Of a DNA stretch of 64,000 nt, positions 1-11,224 are shown piece by piece; position 1 is the first letter of the stretch; every line of letters begins with the position of its first letter. The translations under genes were made by a program, and so were the position numbers. The DNA is from Bufo bufo. Lineage: Eukaryota; Chordata; Amphibia; Anura; Bufonidae. The stretch spans positions 589,676,293 through 589,740,292 of the forward strand of contig NC_053390.1 of NCBI RefSeq assembly GCF_905171765.1, given 5' to 3'. Below the pieces are notes generated by a model. The model did no database searches and had not been told where the DNA came from. It saw only the letters and a list, made by a program, of their open reading frames with translations.

Positions 1-829
1 ACACCATGCATTTGAAATTATTTCAAATTTTTATATTTTGGACATTTTGTGATACAGCAATACCAATGTTTATATTTTTTTATTGAGCAAGGTTATGATT
101 TGTAAAATTGAGCAAGGGTATGATTAGAATTTTCTATAATTTGGGACTTTTTAGTATCATTTTTAGTCCCTTTAGGGGACTTGAACATTCGATCCATATA
201 CTGTTCTATTATGGTATTGCAGTCTATGGAGCTTGCGACAGCTTCCTATTAAAGGAGTTGTGCAGCTGGTACATATTGATGACCAATCCTCAGGATAGGT
301 AATCAATTCCTGATCGGTGGGGGTCCCACTTCTGGCACCTCCTCTAATCAGCTGTTTAAATAGGAGGTGGTGCTTATGTGAGCGTGTAAAAGGGAAATAT
401 TAATTATTAATATTTTGGATTAATAATAAATAGGCGTAAACCTCTAATGTTGACTCCGCCTATTTCCTTTATTTTCCCTGTTGCTCTCTTTTCCTGAACT
501 GCGTACGCTGAATTGCGGCAGCTACAAAAGACTATCTGCTGTATCTGAATAATAAAGAATTTATTAAACAATTAACAAGTCTACAGTCAATTATTTCTGC
601 TATAAATATTTATATCAATGGCTATATAAATATATATACATATAGATGCACACGGTGATACACTAACAGCACAATAATAAACCTAACTACACTAACACTA
701 TACAATTCCAACTATAATTCCACCCCAAAATCTAGCTAGACATATACTCACACACATAACCACAGCACCCTCCCACCTGGCTATAAACTGTCCGTACGGG
801 ATAAAAGGGGTTGATTACAATAATGGCAA
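1..829. other. AT-rich flank or intron, no gene seen
   Basis: No exon or transposase was recognised. Positions ~255-365 (a 'cctcaggataggtaatcaat' type stretch, then 'gatcggtgggggtcc') resemble the inner part of the T2-like MITE seen at 7121-7408 and 33525-33848, without its ends. The rest is AT-rich. If the PDE5A gene continues upstream, as its open first exon implies, this is intronic. Confidence 0.5.
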
Positions 830-1300
830 TGCAGGGGTTAACAGGACAATACAGGGGTAGCTGTGGGATGCAGGGGTATGGCAGGGGTTAATGGGATATA
901 AGAAAAGAGATACTGCATTGGTGGTATAGGGCAATACAGGGATATGGCAAGGTAGGGGTAAATGACTTATTTGGGGTAGGCACTGCAGGGGTTAATATTT
1001 CAGGGATAATGCAGGGGTAATATTGCAGGGAGTAGGGATATATAATGTAGGGGGTAATATTGCAGGGTGTATGGATATATTGGTGGCAGTGGGAAAGGAT
1101 TAATAATAGCAATGCAGGGGTACATGGGTTAATGATACTCAGCCAGCCTTTAAGGGGTTAATGCTCGTTCCTAGGGGATGATCCTTGCTTAGGCTCGTTT
1201 TCCAGGGGTTAGTTCTCGCTTGTGGATGCTCGTTTTCTAGGGAATGATTCTTGCTTGGGCTGCAGGGCTCAACTGTTGAGTGCTCCGCCGCCGGACTATT
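830..1300. repeat. Degenerate short tandem repeats
   Basis: From ~830 to ~1130 the words 'caggggtta' and 'gcaggggtaat' recur at irregular 15-30 base spacing. From ~1150 to ~1260 a second degenerate repeat contains 'tgctcgtt' and 'aggggatgat'. Short reading frames here follow the repeat and are not genes. Confidence 0.6.
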
Positions 1301-1707
1301 AAATGGGAGACTATTAAGTGGGAGCACGCCTGCAGGCAAGTGCACGTGGGCTGACGCGGTAATATGACATCACAGCACCAGCCCTCGCTTCCAGGCGGAG
1401 GATCGCTTCGATCCTCCTGCCTTTGAAATGACCGCGTACCTCTGGCACTGTAATTAGGTACGCTGCATACAAGGGCAGGGCAACCCTTTTTCCCCCTGTC
1501 CTTGTTATGCCAAACATCTCTGGCCCTGCCGGAGGTGTTTTACAAAAGGCAGAGGAACTCTTTGATCCTCTGTCTTTTGATGTGCCCGCAACTGGACACA
1601 TTTGTCCAGTTATCCGGGCATGCGCCTGCAGGAGGATTCATCAGCTGGTGGTAGGGGGCACCCGTGATTGGGGGGCATTACTCAGAGCATTTAAGTATAT
1701 ATAGATA
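1301..1707. other. Unclassified repeat-like sequence
   Basis: More GC-rich than its surroundings, with local dyads such as 'ggaggatcg' facing 'cgatcctcc' near 1395-1417 and 'ctggaca' facing 'tgtccag' near 1592-1612. No coding signal was recognised. It could be an old MITE. Confidence 0.3.
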
Positions 1708-2220
1708 TTGTGGAATTTCGCTCTGGTAGATCGGACGCAGTACAGAGGCAAAAGACAAGTTCGTAACGCAAAACTTCAGTGTTTATTCACACATGAGGCA
1801 AATGCACAAAACAATGCGTTACTTTGCAGTCTTGGTGTTTACTTCACACACAATGGAAAGTACATCTTGGTGTTACTTCACACAAATTGGAAAGTTCATA
1901 TAAGACAAGTCACCTTGATGTCAGTTCTGCCTCCAGCAGTCCACGGCAGGCTTTAGGGGGCCTGTTTCCTCGGCCCATGGTTCTCAGCCCTCCAACCTGG
2001 CACCAAGGCTCAGATCCCAACACAGAGATCCTGCTGCTGAACCCAGCTGCATATTTAAGGACAGCCAGGTGCTGCCAAAAACCCAGACAAGCAATTAAAA
2101 TCCAGTCCGGTATTTGACCCCATTTGGCTGCAAATCAGCCCAGCAGCACGCGCTGGGAGGAAAATACCTGTTTTCCCAGACCATTCCCCTTACTGTGTCA
2201 CAATATGCTTATAAATTACA
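1708..2220 (-). repeat. Possible LTR-like interspersed repeat
   Basis: The stretch carries 'tttattcac' near 1783 (AATAAA on the minus strand), then short repeats of 'ttggtgtt.acttcacaca'. This composition resembles the minus-oriented LTRs at 15451 and 30617. Ends and a target duplication were not found, so the assignment is weak. Confidence 0.25.
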
Positions 2221-2226
2221 GGGGCA

Positions 2227-2234
2227 TATATGTG

Positions 2235-2289
<55 letters not shown>

Positions 2290-2303
2290 GGATATATACA
2301 AGG

Positions 2304-2342
<39 letters not shown>

Positions 2343-2381
2343 AAAATGCAAACATATAACCCCACTGGACATTCAGGGCAA

Positions 2382-2425
<44 letters not shown>

Positions 2426-2440
2426 CTTACTAGAGACATA
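2227..2440. repeat. (TA)n microsatellite, three blocks
   Basis: Three runs of alternating TA (about 2238-2278, 2308-2338 and 2388-2420) are separated by short unique sequence. Tyr/Ile reading frames on both strands are artefacts of the repeat. Confidence 0.9.
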
Positions 2441-2940
2441 TATACATATGTATGCATAAATTTACCACTTCTCTCTACAATCCCCCTGCCCTTCACCATT
2501 ACCCAACGTCTCCATCCACAGAATAAACCATGTTCACCTTTCTCTGGATCTTGCTCTGGAACTTTCTCCAGAATGAAGCTCTTTCATTTCTGCTGTCTGT
2601 CAGTGCCAATCTTCAGGTATCAGCTACTCCCAATGTCGTCTTTTATTGATCAGACTCTGGGATGGCTTCACCCTCACAGTCTCTAGGTTGATCCACGTAG
2701 CACCTCCTTCTTTGTGGGGTACGGTCAACCTTGGAATGGCCTCTTTTCGGCAAAGTCACAACATTCATCCAACACTTCTCCTTTCATCTTGATTAAAGAA
2801 TCAGTCGTTGAGGAGGTTCTCCCATGGACAAATACGTAGGTCTTTACAAGGCAGGTCAGAATGAAATGAAATTAGAAAAATATAAAAATAAAACTATTGT
2901 TTAGAAATAGAAAACTGAAAATTTGCACGTGTGTATGTAT
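2441..2940. other. No recognisable feature
   Basis: Mixed-composition sequence between the TA repeat and the Tc1 relic. No exon, transposase or terminal repeat was recognised. Confidence 0.4.
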
Positions 2941-4318
2941 TCTCCCCCTTTGTTAGGAAGTCCATAAAAAGCTCCAATTACCTTCAGAAGTCACATAATT
3001 AGTGAAATGATGTCCACCTGTGTGCAATCTAAGTGTCACATGATCTGTCATTACAAATACACACCTTTTTTGAAAGGGTCCAGAGGCTGCAACACCTAAG
3101 CAAGAGGCATCACTAACCAAACACTGCCATGAAGAACAAGTAAGGGACAATTTTGTTGAGAAGTACTAGTCAGGGTTAGGTTATAAAAAAAATATCCAAA
3201 TCTTTGATGATCCCCAGGAGCACCATCAAATCTATCATAACCACATGGAAAGAACATGGCACAACAGCAAACCTGCCAAAAGATGGCCGCCCACCAAAAC
3301 TCACGGACCAGGCAAGGAGGGCATTAATCAGAGAGGCAGCAAAGAGACCTAAGGTAACCCTGGAGGAGCTGCAGAGTTCCACAGCAGGAGACTGGAGTAT
3401 CTGTACATAGGACGACAATAAGCTATACGCTCCATAGAGTTGGGCTTTATGGCAGAGTGGCCATAAGAAAACCATTACTTTCAGCAAAAAACAAAAAGGC
3501 ACGTTGTAAGTTTGCGAAAAGGCATATGGGAGACTCCCAAAATGTATGGAGAAAGGTGCTCTGGTCTGATGAGGCTAAAATGTAACTTTTCGGCCATCAA
3601 AGAAAACGCTATGTCTGGCGCAAACCCAACACATCACATCACCCAAAGAACACCATCCCCACAGTGAAACGTGGTGGCAGCATCATGCTGTGGGGATGTT
3701 TTCCAGCAGCCGGGACTGGGAAACTGGTCAGAATTGAGGGAAAGATGGATGGTACTAAATACAGGGATATTCTTGAGAAAAACCTGTACCACTCTGTGCG
3801 TGATTTGAAGCTAGGACGGAGGTTCACCTTCCAGCAGGACAATGACCCCAAAGACACTGCTAAAGTAACACTTGACTGGTTTAAGGGGAAACATATAAAT
3901 GTGTTGGAATGGCCTAGCCAAAGCCCAGATCTCAATCCAATAGAAAATCTGTGGTCAGACTTAAAGATTGCTGTTCACAAGTACAAACCATCCAACTTGA
4001 AGGAGCTGGAGCAGTTTTGCAAGGAGGATTGGGCATAAATCCCAGTGGTAAAATGTGACAAGCTCATAGAGACTTATCCAAAGCGACTTGGAGCTGTGAT
4101 TGCCGCAAAAGGTGGTTCTACAAAGTATTGACTTTAGGGGGTGAATAGTTATGTACATTGACTTTTTCGTTTATTTTGTCCTATTTGTTGTTTGCTTCAC
4201 AATAAAAAATAAAAAAAAACATCTTCAAAGTTGTGGGCATGTTCTGTAAATTACATGATGCAAATCCTCAACCAATCCATGTTAATTCCAGGTTGTGAGG
4301 CACCAAAACATGAAAAAA
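2941..4318 (+). pseudogene. Tc1-like transposon relic (DD34E)
   Basis: A decayed Tc1/mariner element. A stretch from ~3204 encodes the paired-type DNA-binding part (TTWKEHGTTANLPKDGRPPK). The segment 3664-4038 encodes the catalytic core, with RGGSIMLWGCF, FQQDNDPKDTAK and PSQSPDLNPIENLW. From the Asp of QQDN to the Glu of PIENLW there are 34 residues, the Tc1 spacing. Stops and frameshifts separate the two parts, so no transposase can be made. The 3' part (~4110-4318) matches the usual untranslated end of this Tc1 type, but the terminal inverted repeat is missing on both sides. It lies upstream of the first PDE5A exon in the same orientation. Confidence 0.85.
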
Positions 4319-4329
4319 GAATATATATA

Positions 4330-5268
4330 CAGTACAGACCAAAAGTTTGGACACACCTTCTCATTCAAAGAGTTTTCTTTATTTTCATGACTATGAAAAT
4401 TGTAGATTCACACTGAAGGCATCAAAACTATGAATTAACACATGTGGAATTATATACATAACAAACAAGTGTGAAACAACTGAAAATATGTCATATTCTT
4501 GGTTCTTCAAAGTAGCCACCTTTTGCTTTGATTACTGCTTTGCACACTCTTGGCATTCTCTTGATGAGCTTCAAGAGGTAGTCCCCTGAAATGGTTTTCA
4601 CTTCACAGGTGTGCCCTGTCAGGTTTAATAAGTGGGATTTCTTGCCTTATAAATGGGGTTGGGACCATCAGTGGCGTTGAGGAGAAGTCAGGTGGATACA
4701 CAGCTGATAGTCCTACTGAATAGACTGTTAGAATTTGTATTATGGCAAGAAAAAAGCAGCTAAGTAAAGAAAAACGAGTGGCCATCATTACTTTAAGAAA
4801 TGAAGGTCAGTCAGTCAGCTGAAAAATTGGGAAAACTTTGAAAGTAAGGGCTATTTGACCATGAAGGAGAGTGATGGGGTGCTGCGCCAGAGGACCTGGC
4901 CTCCACAGTCACCGGACCTGAACCCAATCGAGATGGTTTGGGGTGAGCTGGACCGCAGAGTGAAGGCAAAAGGGCCAACAAGTGCTAAGCATCTCTGGGA
5001 ACTCCTTCAAGACTGTTGGAAGACCATTTCAGGGGACTACCTCTTGAAGCTCATCAAGAGAATGCCAAGAGTGTGTAAAGCAGTAATCAAAGCAAAAGGT
5101 GGCTACTTTGAAGAACCTAGAATATGACATATTTTCAGTTGTTTCACACTTGTTTGTTATGTATATAATTCCACATGTGTTAATTCATAGTTTTGATGCC
5201 TTCATAGTCATGAAAATAAAGAAAACTCTTTAAATGAGAAGGTGTGTCCAAACTTTTGGTCTGTACTG
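4330..5268 (+). mobile_element. Internally deleted Tc1-like element with long TIRs
   Basis: The ends are exact inverted copies, CAGTACAGACC at the left and GGTCTGTACTG at the right, each flanked by TA. The inverted arms are ~250-268 bp (4330-4597 and 5021-5268). Between them remain a transposase start (MARKKQLSKEKRVAIITLRN from ~4744) and a C-terminal stretch ending in KAKGGYFEEPRI, with a stop at 5125. The middle, including the first two catalytic aspartates, is deleted. The right arm overlaps the last ~35 codons, so the left arm holds an inverted copy of coding sequence. Confidence 0.9.
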
Positions 5269-5357
5269 TATGTATATATATATACACTGGCTAATGAGAA
5301 TAATGCATATATTTTAAAATGCACTTGGTTATTAATATTTTTTTCATCCTTTTCCAG

Positions 5358-5445
5358 GAGTGAGCATCCGTTAGCCCAGCTCTACTGCCATTCCATTATG
5401 GAGAATCACCACTTTGATCAGTGCCTCATGATTCTAAACAGCCAG
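5358..5445 (+). CDS. PDE5A: PDE5A exon, catalytic domain part 1
   Basis: First recognised exon of cGMP-specific 3',5'-cyclic phosphodiesterase, the cytosolic enzyme that hydrolyses cGMP to GMP. The acceptor is 'tttccag' and the donor is 'gtgaaa'. The exon begins with one base finishing an Arg codon, then encodes 29 residues beginning [15 protein letters not shown] and ending MILNSQ. This is the segment just after the HD metal-binding motifs, at the end of the H-loop in PDE5A structures. The residues match vertebrate PDE5A closely; the last position is Gln where mammals have Pro. PDE6 and PDE11 are related, but the joined seven-exon protein fits PDE5A best. Upstream exons lie outside the window. 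Confidence 0.95.
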
Positions 5446-7120
5446 GTGAAAAAAGGAAATATATCTTAGTATTTTTTTCTGTCATCAGTTTTGGATGATA
5501 TAAGACATATATTCTGCGTAATGTAATAGTTATTTTTTGCAATTTGTCATGTGTTTCTGAATTAAAGAGATTCTTCAGGACCCTGCACACCTTACCCCCC
5601 ATACGCCCTGGATATCCCCCATATACCTTATTTTTCCCTGTGCCATCGACTTCACTGTGTTACCAGGATCAGTCCTGTGGCCCGGACATTTACTGCACAT
5701 GCGCCAGGGAAGTACTACTTCTCCACAGACTGTTTAGGCCTACAAAGTATGTGTCGTCAGTGATGATGCCCTTACATTGCCCATGCCGGAAGAGAAGGGC
5801 TCGTCAGCAGTACAAGAAAAAAGCTAAAAAGGATGTTACTGGATTGGAGATCTATGAATCGGCGGCACTTTTTTGCAGGACATGTGTTTTTAATGGCACC
5901 CATATATTATTTTAATGTGAAAAAGTTTGTGGGGAGAAATAGACAAAAGCATTCCCTAAAAATAACATGAGGAGTTTATTCTGCTGGTCAAAACAGTTAC
6001 AATGATTATTTTTTATTATTATGATATAGTTTTTATTATGTTTTATTCATTTCAAAAAAATATTAATAAATGTGCCCTTAACCTTTTTAGTTTTACCTCA
6101 GTAGAGTTGAAGGCTTGTTTCTTGCATGATGCATACAACTTTATTGTATTCTATTTTGGGGGGGGAGGCAAGGTGACCAAAAAACAACAATTCTGACTTT
6201 CAGATTTATTTTTACTATGTTCACTATAGGAAGTTAATAACAAAAGTTGAACATAAGTTTTATTTTAATATAATGAGAAAAAGGGGTGAACTTCCAATAT
6301 TTGATTTTTTTTTATTTTTTTTGTTTTCATTTTCTAAACCTTTTTTAATCCCCTTAGGTTCTCCCCGTACTTCTGTATTGCTGCGTATTATGATTTTACT
6401 GGCATCCTATTATACCCTGCCAGAGGCCATGACAACTGCTTAGCACCCCTCAACTCCAACATGGGGAGGTCGATCAGGGGACTGTGCAAATTCCACTGTT
6501 ACTATTGACTGCACTGAGGGGTTAAACATCTTATCCCGAAGGCTGCATGCAGGTGTCAGTTATGCAGCGGCGGACTGAGAACTTAAAGTTGCCATTGAAA
6601 AAATACTAAAACTGACCCCGTTTTGTTGTCGGATCCAAATTGATGTAAGGCAGGGCCAGCAATACCATATTGTGGGCCATTATACCACCCCAACAAAGCC
6701 AAATACCACAGTCCATCACAAAATACTGCCAGCAGCACAAAATACATCCCCTAAAACTCCCAGTGGCTGGCTGTTCAGTAGCATCCATTGCAGTGGATGA
6801 GAGCTATAGAAACAGTGTAGCACAGCAAGCTATGGTGTCTTCCTAACTCAGTAACAACATAGATTGCTGTGCTACGCTGTTTCAAGAAATTCATGAAAAA
6901 TGAAAAATAAATGATGTTTGTGTAAAATCTAATAATTAGGGGAGTTGCGCATGTTTAAAAACATGACTGCTTTCTTCCAAAAACAGCAACACACCTGTCA
7001 ATAGGTTCTGTGAGGTTTTCATACAGACACAGCTGTGGTGCAATTTATGGAAGAAAGCAGCCAAATGGTGTTCACAAATTTGTTGCTTTTCATCTCAACA
7101 GGGTCAGCATTCTTTGATGA
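5446..7120. other. PDE5A intron, mostly unclassified
   Basis: AT-rich intron. A 123-codon open frame at 5544-5915 resembles nothing known to me and is probably chance. At ~6964-7066 'actgctttcttcc' faces 'ggaagaaagcagc', a short foldback typical of a decayed MITE. Nothing else was recognised. Confidence 0.5.
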
Positions 7121-7408
7121 TTAAAGGGGTTGTCTGGGCTTTTACTATTGATGACCTATCCTCGGAATATTTTATCAGTATTAGATCATCGTGGGACTGA
7201 CAACCGCCCCCCCCACGCCGATCAGCAGTACGAGTAGACGTGTCACAGTGCCATCTCCCTTCTCTCTTCCTGTTCACCACTGCTGTCTATGGTCTTTGCC
7301 ATAGACAGCAGCAGTGGCACTGCACGCCGTCTCCTCTTACAGCTGATCAGCGGGGTGTCGGGTGTCAGACCCCCGACGATCTGATAAAAGCCCAGACAAC
7401 CCCTTTAA
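7121..7408. mobile_element. T2-type MITE with TTAA ends
   Basis: Both ends read TTAAAGGGGTTGTCTGGGC as inverted repeats of ~25 bp, with TTAA at each outer end. TTAA duplication and a TTAAAGGRR terminus define the T2 MITE family described in Xenopus. Non-coding, 288 bp, in the intron between the first two exons of the window. Confidence 0.85.
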
Positions 7409-7612
7409 TTTCTTAATATATACCTTTAATTTGTAGCTTTTTGCTGTTTCATTTGTACATTTTTCTTTTCTTTTTTTATGTTGATGTTTTAAAATATTTT
7501 ACCCATATAATGTTTAATTTCTGAGATTACATTTTTATGTATTTATGGAGTAAACATGTAGCCTGGCAAATGGAGCTATGACTCAAAGAATAAAGTCTGG
7601 ATGTCTTTTCAG

Positions 7613-7713
7613 GGTAATCAGATTCTGAGCGGTCTCTCTGTTCAGGACTACAAGTCTGTACTGAAGATGATAAAGCAGGCTATCCTAGCTACAGATTTGG
7701 CTCTTTATATAAA
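7613..7713 (+). CDS. PDE5A: PDE5A exon, catalytic domain part 2
   Basis: Acceptor 'tgtcttttcag', donor 'gtaagt'. It encodes 33 residues ([14 protein letters not shown] through LATDLALYI) plus two bases of a Lys codon completed by the next exon. These are helices of the all-alpha PDE catalytic core. NQILSGLS and [11 protein letters not shown] are as in vertebrate PDE5A. The incoming phase is 0, matching the previous exon, and the outgoing split codon matches the next exon, which supports both junctions. Confidence 0.95.
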
Positions 7714-7995
7714 GTAAGTCCATATTATCCAAGGATTTTATTGATATTACAGCCCATATTTGATTTATTCATTTTTAGCCATTGCACAGTCTCACTGACC
7801 AAAAAAGGAATGGCTAAGTTATTTTCCTTGGCAGTGCCTAGTACTTGTGTGCGTCATAAACAATCTGTCTTACAGCCTTCAGGCTTCACATTTCATTTGG
7901 GTATCCACCATAATGTTGCTAGCAGTGCATGCCTTGCTTAAATGATAACCATATCACTCATGAAAATACAGAAATACTCTTTACTATCTTTGCAG
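7714..7995. other. Short PDE5A intron
   Basis: A 282-base intron with a strong donor (gtaagt) and acceptor (tttgcag). No repeat was recognised inside. It is the only short intron in this part of the gene. Confidence 0.7.
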
Positions 7996-8073
7996 GAGAA
8001 GAGGAGATTTTTTTGACCTGGTTAAAAAAAAGAATTTCAGGTGGGACCATTCAGCACAGAAAGATTTGTTTTT
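7996..8073 (+). CDS. PDE5A: PDE5A exon, catalytic domain part 3
   Basis: Acceptor 'atctttgcag', donor 'gtaagt'. The first base completes the Lys codon. Then follow 25 residues (RRGDFFDLVKKKNFRWDHSA.. ending QKDLF) and two bases of a Leu codon. It corresponds to the RRGEFFEL region of mammalian PDE5A and is more divergent after that motif, as in other species. The next coding exon is 20 kb downstream. Confidence 0.93.
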
Positions 8074-8519
8074 GTAAGTATTTGGCTTTGGAGCCGTTTT
8101 CCAGTTTGACCAAAAGCTGTAGTTGAACTGCACTGTATTCAAATAACATTTATTGCAGCACGAAAATGTATTCCTTTAAAAGGAATCTGTCAGCACTTTT
8201 AAAACTAATAAACTGCTGACAGCACTAAGTCAGCTTTTGTTATCTGGAGCGGTGGGAATATGAACTTTTATTCTGCCAGATTCTGCTCCTAATCCTAGTC
8301 AGTGCTTCAATGTGAAGTGCTCTTTGTAGATCATGCTGCCGATCGCTGTGACCGCTCTATTATTATACAGCTGTTGTCACAGTGAACGACCAATTAAAGT
8401 GGTTCCCAGGCATTTGATTATTGCGACAGCCTGTCACAGTGATTGGTGGTGGAAAAAAATATATAAATAAAGTGAGTTTATCGAAAGCCACTCTCTGCTA
8501 AGATTGTGTTACTTTTTTT
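8074..8519. other. Intron with T2-like MITE fragment
   Basis: At ~8176 'ttaaaaggaatctgtcagca' looks like one end of a T2-type MITE. No matching right end was found. The rest is unclassified intron. Confidence 0.45.
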
Positions 8520-8945
8520 TTTCCCTTTCTTTCCTTTATTTATTATTAAAGCAGTGGAGTTATATCACATATATTAAACATCGGGTTACTCAATTAAACC
8601 CCCTGCCAAATAGAAACCAACTCATAAACATAACCCCATAATCCTCCTGGTGGAGGGAAAAAAAATTACTGCAACCATACAATCTACCATAAAGACCATA
8701 TTTTGGACCATTCTTCAGAGGTATATTTAATCTTTTCATAGGCCTTCACTTTATTAACCAAATTGACTCAGTTATTAATGTCAGGGGAAGCTCTTGCCAT
8801 CCACCCACGTGCTATAATCACTCTGGCCAACATAAACACAATGGAAATGAGTTTAAACTTATAAGCTGAACCCTGATCTTTCACAATATGCCCTAATATG
8901 GCCACTTGAGCATTAAAAGGCAGCTGTACAAGATTGTGTTACTTC
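8520..8945 (-). pseudogene. LINE ORF2 C-terminal relic (L1/Tx1-like)
   Basis: Read on the minus strand, 8945 to ~8690 gives AQVAILGHIVKDQGSAYKFK, then FMLARVIIARGWMARASPDI and YEKIKYTSEEWSKIW. The pattern of an 'A..IARGW' helix, a short linker and a '..Y...W' end is typical of the C-terminus of L1/Tx1-type ORF2 proteins. A stop is present and the reverse transcriptase is missing, so this is a 5'-truncated, dead copy. Clade assignment is tentative. Confidence 0.5.
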
Positions 8946-9066
8946 TTGACTTCTAGGTGTGAGAGAGATCAAGCTAGATACAAAGTTACCTCAGGTATAT
9001 AGCGGGAACAGTGTTTAAGTAACTTAACCCCACACAGACATTTTTCCACACATTATTTTTCTTTCC

Positions 9067-9294
9067 TTAAAAGGGGTTATCTGAGACTATAAAATGCTCC
9101 CCCATATGCCGGGCCCCTCACAATGAATATACTTACCTGGGTCTCTGCGCCGCTCCGGTGTCGGGGGGGGGGGGCAGCCAACGGCAGGCGGTGACAGAGA
9201 AGAGCCTCCCTAGCATCGGCAATATGGGGACCAGGACGTTGTGAGGCACCTGGCATATGGGGGAGGTTTTTATAGTCTCGAATAACCCATTTAA
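9067..9294. mobile_element. T2-type MITE with TTAA ends
   Basis: The left end is TTAAAAGGGGTTATCTGAGA and the right end 'tctcgaataacccatttaa'; they are imperfect inverted repeats bearing TTAA. The 'agactataaaa' and 'tttatagtct' stretches pair just inside. A truncated relative is at 51543-51620. Confidence 0.7.
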
Positions 9295-10075
9295 AATAAA
9301 TAAATTAAAAAGTTATATCTATAATCATTTAGTTTTAGCAATAGTATAGCAAACTTTATGTACATAAAATAATTTATTTTATATTATTCCATAAAAAAAT
9401 AAGATAAAAAAAATATATAGTTATCAATTTTGGCTATAGTTATTCTAGTTTTTTTTTGGTTAGCGTAAAATATACCAATGCATTCACATTTTGTTTCATT
9501 TCAAAAAAATAAAGTGGTTATAGTTATTTGTTTTAGCTATAGTTAGTAAGTGTTTTGTGTGCGCAGTGTACACACATATACCTCTTTACATAAAAAAGAA
9601 ATACTCTAATATTATTAGTGTATGGCGGACTTTTGCTTACATCATATAACCGCTTATACATCTTTTTGTATGAAAGAAGAAAAAAGTTTTTACTTTTAGT
9701 AATAGCTGTACAGCAGTCTGTTGTGTGTGACATACACACATACGTAGGTATTTTTTTTTATAAATTAGTGCTTAGTGGTCTTATGCATACATTATATAAC
9801 AGTCTATACATCTTTTGTATGTGTATACACACACCTTTTCTTTTTTTCATAAAGTGTGCATAGAGGTCTTTTCAGAGCATACTATAACTGCATATATTTT
9901 TTATTTCATTTTGTTACTTATAGTTAGAATAGCGTTCTTTTGTGTGTTTTATATACACACATATAGGTGTTCTTTTTAATAAAAAAAAAATGTACATAAG
10001 CACACATGCCAGTTTTTACGTATATTTGAACACATCTTTATTTAAATACAATTTTGGTCTTCTGTATAAAGTAAA
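9295..10075. repeat. AT-rich degenerate tandem repeats
   Basis: Units of roughly 110-130 bases contain 'tatacatctttttgtatg', 'gtgtgtgacatacacacat' and 'ttagtgcttagtggtctta' variants, spaced from ~9530 to ~9990. They lie directly before the start of the old piggyBac pseudogene and may be its subterminal repeats; that link is inference. Confidence 0.45.
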
Positions 10076-10911
10076 ATGGCACACAGACATTTCAGTGCTG
10101 AAGAGGTATCTGCCTTTCTTTGTCCCTCAAGTAAGGAAGGTTGTGTGGAAGAGTCAGGTGCTAAGTATGAACCCATTGAAGGTGGCAACACATTAACTGC
10201 AAGTTCTGCTGGCTCTGATTTTGACACCCACATACCACTAAAAATCCAGAGAAGGCAGCAGAGTTTAGTTTACAGTAATAAGGAATGCATGGCAAGTAGC
10301 AACAGTGATGTGCCAATGCCATCTACGATCCACAAGGCGCAAAGAGCAAGTCACAGTAGTGGTGAACAGATGGTTGAACCTGGGCATGGAACTACCAGTG
10401 CTGAATTGCATAGTTAGCACATAGTCGGCATCAAACACAAAGTGCCCCATCTGACATAATAAATCTAGTATGGTCCCCCTCAAATAATACGCCAAACATT
10501 CTATCATTTACATTTTTAACATTTTTGTTTTTAGCAAGGACATTTTTGAGGGAATTGTACGTCAGATAAATTTATATTCTCGGCAGTATTTGGAAAACAA
10601 TCGAAATTCATCTTATGCAAAACCCAAATTTTGCAAGCCAACTAATGTGCCAGAAATTCCTTGCCATTATAATGTTCAACATATGAATCACTAAAAAAGC
10701 TGAGCTGACATCCTACTTGTCTACACATCCCATACATCATATGCCAGTTTTTACATCTATATTGGCCAGGTCACAGTGGCAAATTTTCATGAGATTTTTA
10801 GATTTCCATGATAACTCCCTTTGTCGCAAAGAAAAATCAACTAAGCAAGACAGACTTCATAAACTGAGGCCCCTTATCGCTTACCTTAGTGGAAAATTAA
10901 GAGAACTTTAG

Positions 10912-11221
10912 AATACCCCTAATAAAAACGTTCCAGCACCATTAAAACAGTACACTAAAAAAAAAGCCCATGTACAGAAGAATAATTTTAAATTATTATT
11001 ATTTATTATTAAAGCGCCATTCATTCCATAGTGCTGTACATATGAAAAGATGTATACATACATAATACAGGCAATTGCTCCAAGCATGAACAAGACAAGT
11101 TACATACTGGTACAGAAGGAGAGAGGACCCAGCCCTCGAGGGCTTACTCGTCATAAACTCCACAACCAGGACGGCGCTCTAGATATGGTGTCAAGATGTA
11201 TAAGTGGTACCTGCTACACAT
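10912..11221. repeat. Interspersed repeat fragment
   Basis: Contains 'ttattattaaagcgccattc' near 11005 and 'gagagaggaccc' then 'cgagggcttac' near 11117-11145. I associate this combination with a dispersed amphibian repeat of uncertain class. It follows the second piece of the piggyBac relic. Confidence 0.35.
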
Positions 11222-11224
11222 TTA

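Noticed and set aside
2114..2499. Tyr/Ile-rich open frames on both strands
   Set aside because: Translation of (TA)n microsatellite.
5544..5915. 123-codon open frame after the first PDE5A exon
   Set aside because: No similarity I recognise, no splice support, and AT-rich intron context; probably chance.
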